From a virus: 22,385 nucleotides of DNA. The translations under genes and the position numbers were made by a program. The notes beneath the pieces were generated by a model. It saw only the letters and a program-made list of their open reading frames with translations. It searched no databases and was not told where the DNA came from. Shown piece after piece: positions 20,278 to 22,385 of the stretch. The stretch lies in IMG/VR virus record IMGVR_UViG_3300042924_004277, positions 1 to 22,385 of that record. One strand, given 5' to 3'. Positions within the stretch are counted from its first letter, which is position 1, and each line of letters opens with the position of its first letter.

Positions 20278-21081
20278 TCAGCTAACAGTGCGGCCCAGGA
20301 GGTAGCCGTCAATGTCTTCGTAGCCAGGAGCTTCATCAGGTTGGATGTAGCAGGCTTCGACGACGAGGTAACCAGTGCGGCCACCGGTGGAATCACCACT
20401 GGAGATATAGAAACCACCAGAGGTAGCAGTGCTATTTGCAGTTTCCTTTGCAAACACCTTCAGAGTGGTGGAAGCGGTAGCTGCGTAGTACACGTTACCG
20501 GCGGTCACACCAGCGGCACCAGAGGCGATCAGGAAGGGGTTAGCGCTATAAGCAGCGGAACCAGCAGCGAAGAAGATTTCGCCAGCCTGGGTACCAGAGA
20601 CGGTAGAACTCAGGTTTGCCTGGATGACGGCTTCACCAATACCGGAAGCAGCGGTGGGGTTACCACTGTTGCTACGACCGAAAGAGATGACGTTACCGGT
20701 TGCGGCATACACACCAGAAGCAACGCGCCCATCACCCCAGCCAGAAGCAACGGAGATGGTAGCGCGATACACGTAAGCAGGCAGGGTGCTGCTGCCAGAG
20801 ATCACCATGCCAGTGATGTCGGGGCGAGTGTCGTCCTGGCGGTAAGGCGAGGGAACGATCACATCAGCGGCGTCGACAGCACCAGCGCCAGAGGTGGCAG
20901 TCACGGGGACGTAACCACGCTGCTGGAAGTAACGGTAACCAGGGATGGCAAGCACCGAAGTGGGGCCACCCTTGGAAGCGTTATTGGTACCGTCATCGTT
21001 GGTATCAATGTTCTTGTACCAACCGTTCAGGGGTTCTGCCCAGTTACCTGGGTAGATTTTCTTAGCGGACAAATAGGTCAT
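20278..21081 (-). CDS. Probable capsid decoration / structural protein, 267 aa
   Basis: A Gly/Ala/Ser/Thr-rich protein immediately downstream of the capsid gene (36-nt gap). It opens with MTYLSAKKIYPGNWAEPLNGW, has a central beta-rich domain (YVYRATISVASGWGDG, SGVYAATGNVISFGRS) and ends TGYLVVEACYIQPDEAPGY. Composition and position fit a head decoration protein or a second abundant capsid component. Family was not recognised. The start is supported by AGGA (21090-21093) 8 nt before ATG 21081. Its base composition is GC-richer than the tail genes, like the capsid gene, as expected for highly expressed genes. A hairpin follows the stop. Confidence 0.75.
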   Translation of the reverse strand: MTYLSAKKIYPGNWAEPLNGWYKNIDTNDDGTNNASKGGPTSVLAIPGYRYFQQRGYVPVTATSGAGAVDAADVIVPSPYRQDDTRPDITGMVISGSSTLPAYVYRATISVASGWGDGRVASGVYAATGNVISFGRSNSGNPTAASGIGEAVIQANLSSTVSGTQAGEIFFAAGSAAYSANPFLIASGAAGVTAGNVYYAATASTTLKVFAKETANSTATSGGFYISSGDSTGGRTGYLVVEACYIQPDEAPGYEDIDGYLLGRTVS

Positions 21082-21117
21082 TTATCTTTTCCTATGTTGA
21101 GTGTTTATGGGTAATTA

Positions 21118-22272
21118 TCAAACAGTGCCGTCGTCCTGGACGAAGCTGTAAGCAGTGGTCACAAAGTCCTTGTTCAGGATCTCGAAGCCAGCGTACAGCT
21201 GCCAGATCAGGATGATAAAGCGGCTGAAGTCGTCGTTGTTGTTGATGAGCACCTGAGCGTTAGGACCGCCGATACCAACACCAACAGACTGAGGACCGAA
21301 GAAGTAACCTTGGGCCACTTCCTTGGAAGCATAGGTGGAGCCGCCATCAAAGGAAGCAGACACGTTCTTGGTCGGGAAGTTGGTCGACTCGAAGAACTTG
21401 ACGCCTTCAAACTGCACACCAGTCGGCATCACGGGTTCACCAGCCAGGAAGTAGCCCTGACCAGCTTGGGGACCCATGTAGAAGCTGGCGTTGTTAGGCA
21501 TCATGGGGTTACCCATGTACATGCCTTGGCCAGGATTGCCGCTATAACGAGCGATCTCACGGAAGTCTGGGTCACGACGCAGGTGCATCATGAAGGTGGG
21601 ATCGCAAATGCAGCGATACAGACCATCAGCGAAGGTAGGAGTATTGCGCTTACGCAGGTCCTTAACAACGGTCAGAAGGTCGGTACGCACCTGGAACTGC
21701 TGCACCTCATTACCATACTCAGTGGAGGTGTAGGACACACGACCCTGAGAATCTTTGACTTTAGCGCCAGCAAAGTAGTAACCACCTTGGGTAGTACCAG
21801 CGACACCATTAGCTTCTGCTTTGGCAAGTTCGTCAATGAAGACGCGGTCACGCCAACGGCGATAGTCGTCGAGCAGCGTCAGGCTACCGATCGACTGGTG
21901 GAACATGTTGAGGTTACCGGTATCCAGCAGAAGACGCTGGGCGGTAATCAGAGTTTCACGAGCAATCTTGAAGGTGCTGGGCTGGGTCGGATCACCCGGG
22001 TCGGCAGGACCAGTGTATTCCTTAAGCACCACCAGAACTTTTTCCTTGGTGATGTTACGGCTGTTAGCGGTACCGATGGTTTGGTCGGCAATACGCTCAC
22101 GGCTGTCCTTCGTACCAGGGGTACCCCAGAACTTATAGCGGTCTAACTGAACGGTTTGACCGGGCTGACGAGTGAAGTCGTGGACCACCACAGGCTCCAC
22201 TGCCATTTCAGCAATGTAAGCAGGGTGAGGACGGTAAAGTTCCGCACCCAGAATCTTTGGAAAGTCGTTCTC
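21118..22272 (-). CDS. Major capsid protein, distal exon (partial)
   Basis: 384 codons after the intron are visible, ending TGA at 21118. The coding frame continues upstream of the first ATG (22206) for 22 more codons (ENDFPKILGAELYRPHPAYIAE) to the intron border near 22273. An in-frame TAA at 22288-22290 lies inside the intron, so splicing is needed. Features fit the N4-gp56-like capsid family: VVVHDFTRQPGQTVQLDRYKFWG, DLRKRNTPTFADGLYRCICDPTFMMHLRRDPDF (read in parts), and the end YAGFEILNKDFVTTAYSF. It forms the icosahedral shell and probably uses the HK97 fold. The proximal exon lies outside the window. Family assignment is from recognised motifs; the exact splice site is uncertain by a few bases. 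Confidence 0.85.
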   Translation of the reverse strand, partial: ENDFPKILGAELYRPHPAYIAEMAVEPVVVHDFTRQPGQTVQLDRYKFWGTPGTKDSRERIADQTIGTANSRNITKEKVLVVLKEYTGPADPGDPTQPSTFKIARETLITAQRLLLDTGNLNMFHQSIGSLTLLDDYRRWRDRVFIDELAKAEANGVAGTTQGGYYFAGAKVKDSQGRVSYTSTEYGNEVQQFQVRTDLLTVVKDLRKRNTPTFADGLYRCICDPTFMMHLRRDPDFREIARYSGNPGQGMYMGNPMMPNNASFYMGPQAGQGYFLAGEPVMPTGVQFEGVKFFESTNFPTKNVSASFDGGSTYASKEVAQGYFFGPQSVGVGIGGPNAQVLINNNDDFSRFIILIWQLYAGFEILNKDFVTTAYSFVQDDGTV

Positions 22273-22385
22273 CTGGTCTCTAGTTTCTTAGAGGGGTGGA
22301 CTATCTCTTCATCCCTGTGGGATGCCGGACGCTAAATCTGGTATTACGTAACAAGATCGTGTTACACCCAGTAGTCTCTGCACCT
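22273..22385 (-). ncRNA. Group I intron, 3' part, in the capsid gene
   Basis: On the minus strand the sequence has the typical 3' core. CAGAGACTA (22380-22372) is the P7 5' strand and AGATAGTCC (22305-22297) the 3' strand, giving GACTA/TAGTC pairing (22372-22376 and 22299-22303). P8 is CATCCC/GGGATG (22324-22319 and 22315-22310). A GTAAC/GTTAC hairpin (22365-22361 and 22352-22348) sits where P7.1/7.2 occur in class IA introns. P9 is CTCTA/TAGAG (22293-22289 and 22282-22278). The exon frame opens right after this. The 5' half, guide sequence and any homing gene are outside the window. The terminal G is placed near 22273 but could be a base or so off. Confidence 0.88.

Noticed and set aside
20341-21114. 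Long plus-strand frame (257 aa) opposite the decoration gene
   Set aside because: It is antisense to a well-supported gene, and its His/Gly/Ser/Thr-rich composition is typical of a mirrored frame of a GC-richer gene.
21310-22146. Long plus-strand frame (278 aa) opposite the capsid gene
   Set aside because: It lies entirely within the capsid coding region on the other strand, with no ribosome site and no recognisable domain.

Overview
The window looks like part of the genome of a tailed phage that infects cyanobacteria. It has an N4-gp56-like major capsid protein, a very long repetitive tail fibre, four different peptidoglycan hydrolases, phage nucleotide-metabolism genes (dCTP deaminase, DUF3310/T7 gp1.7-like) and densely packed small genes. 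The cyanobacterial host is inferred mainly from a protein resembling NblA, the phycobilisome-degradation adaptor, and from general likeness of the structural proteins to cyanophage proteins. No tRNA, rRNA, CRISPR array, insertion sequence or integrase was seen.

Layout. Most genes lie on the minus strand and are transcribed from right to left. At the right edge (22385 to about 22273) is the 3' part of a group I intron. It is followed by the distal exon of the capsid gene (22272-21118), a possible capsid-decoration protein (20278-21081), an SH3-like/helix-hairpin-helix protein (19814-20242), a strong terminator, an M23-type peptidase with its motifs in permuted order (19071-19736), and then virion genes (18570-19031, 17740-18567). 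A lambda-R-like transglycosylase (16819-17526) and two more structural proteins (15993-16775, 14440-15990) follow. A plus-strand HTH gene with its own promoter and terminator (14119-14441) interrupts this block. Leftward transcription resumes with an HNH nuclease, a 745-aa protein, two tiny basic proteins, a GH24 lysozyme and the NblA-like gene (to 9989).

The middle, 6.5-10 kb, is an accessory region with strand switches. A rightward overlapping cluster holds an HTH protein, two unknown proteins, a Dam-like protein with an altered catalytic motif and dCTP deaminase. A small leftward gene, an acidic rightward gene and the DUF3310 gene follow. The left part, 0-6.5 kb, holds a membrane protein, the 1477-aa tail fibre, two small conserved-looking proteins and a two-domain GH73/M15 endolysin.

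Expression signals. Few genes have a Shine-Dalgarno sequence. Instead many have a hexamer close to TATAAT lying 21-27 nt before the start codon, usually without a recognisable -35 box, which suggests individually transcribed genes with very short leaders. At the lysozyme gene and the HhH gene, a perfect 9-10 bp stem with a 5-nt loop lies between this hexamer and the start, ending exactly on the A of AUG. This resembles the translational block known for the phage T4 lysozyme gene. The interrupted capsid gene, the hairpin-start architecture, the NblA-like gene and the permuted M23 peptidase are the main points of interest.
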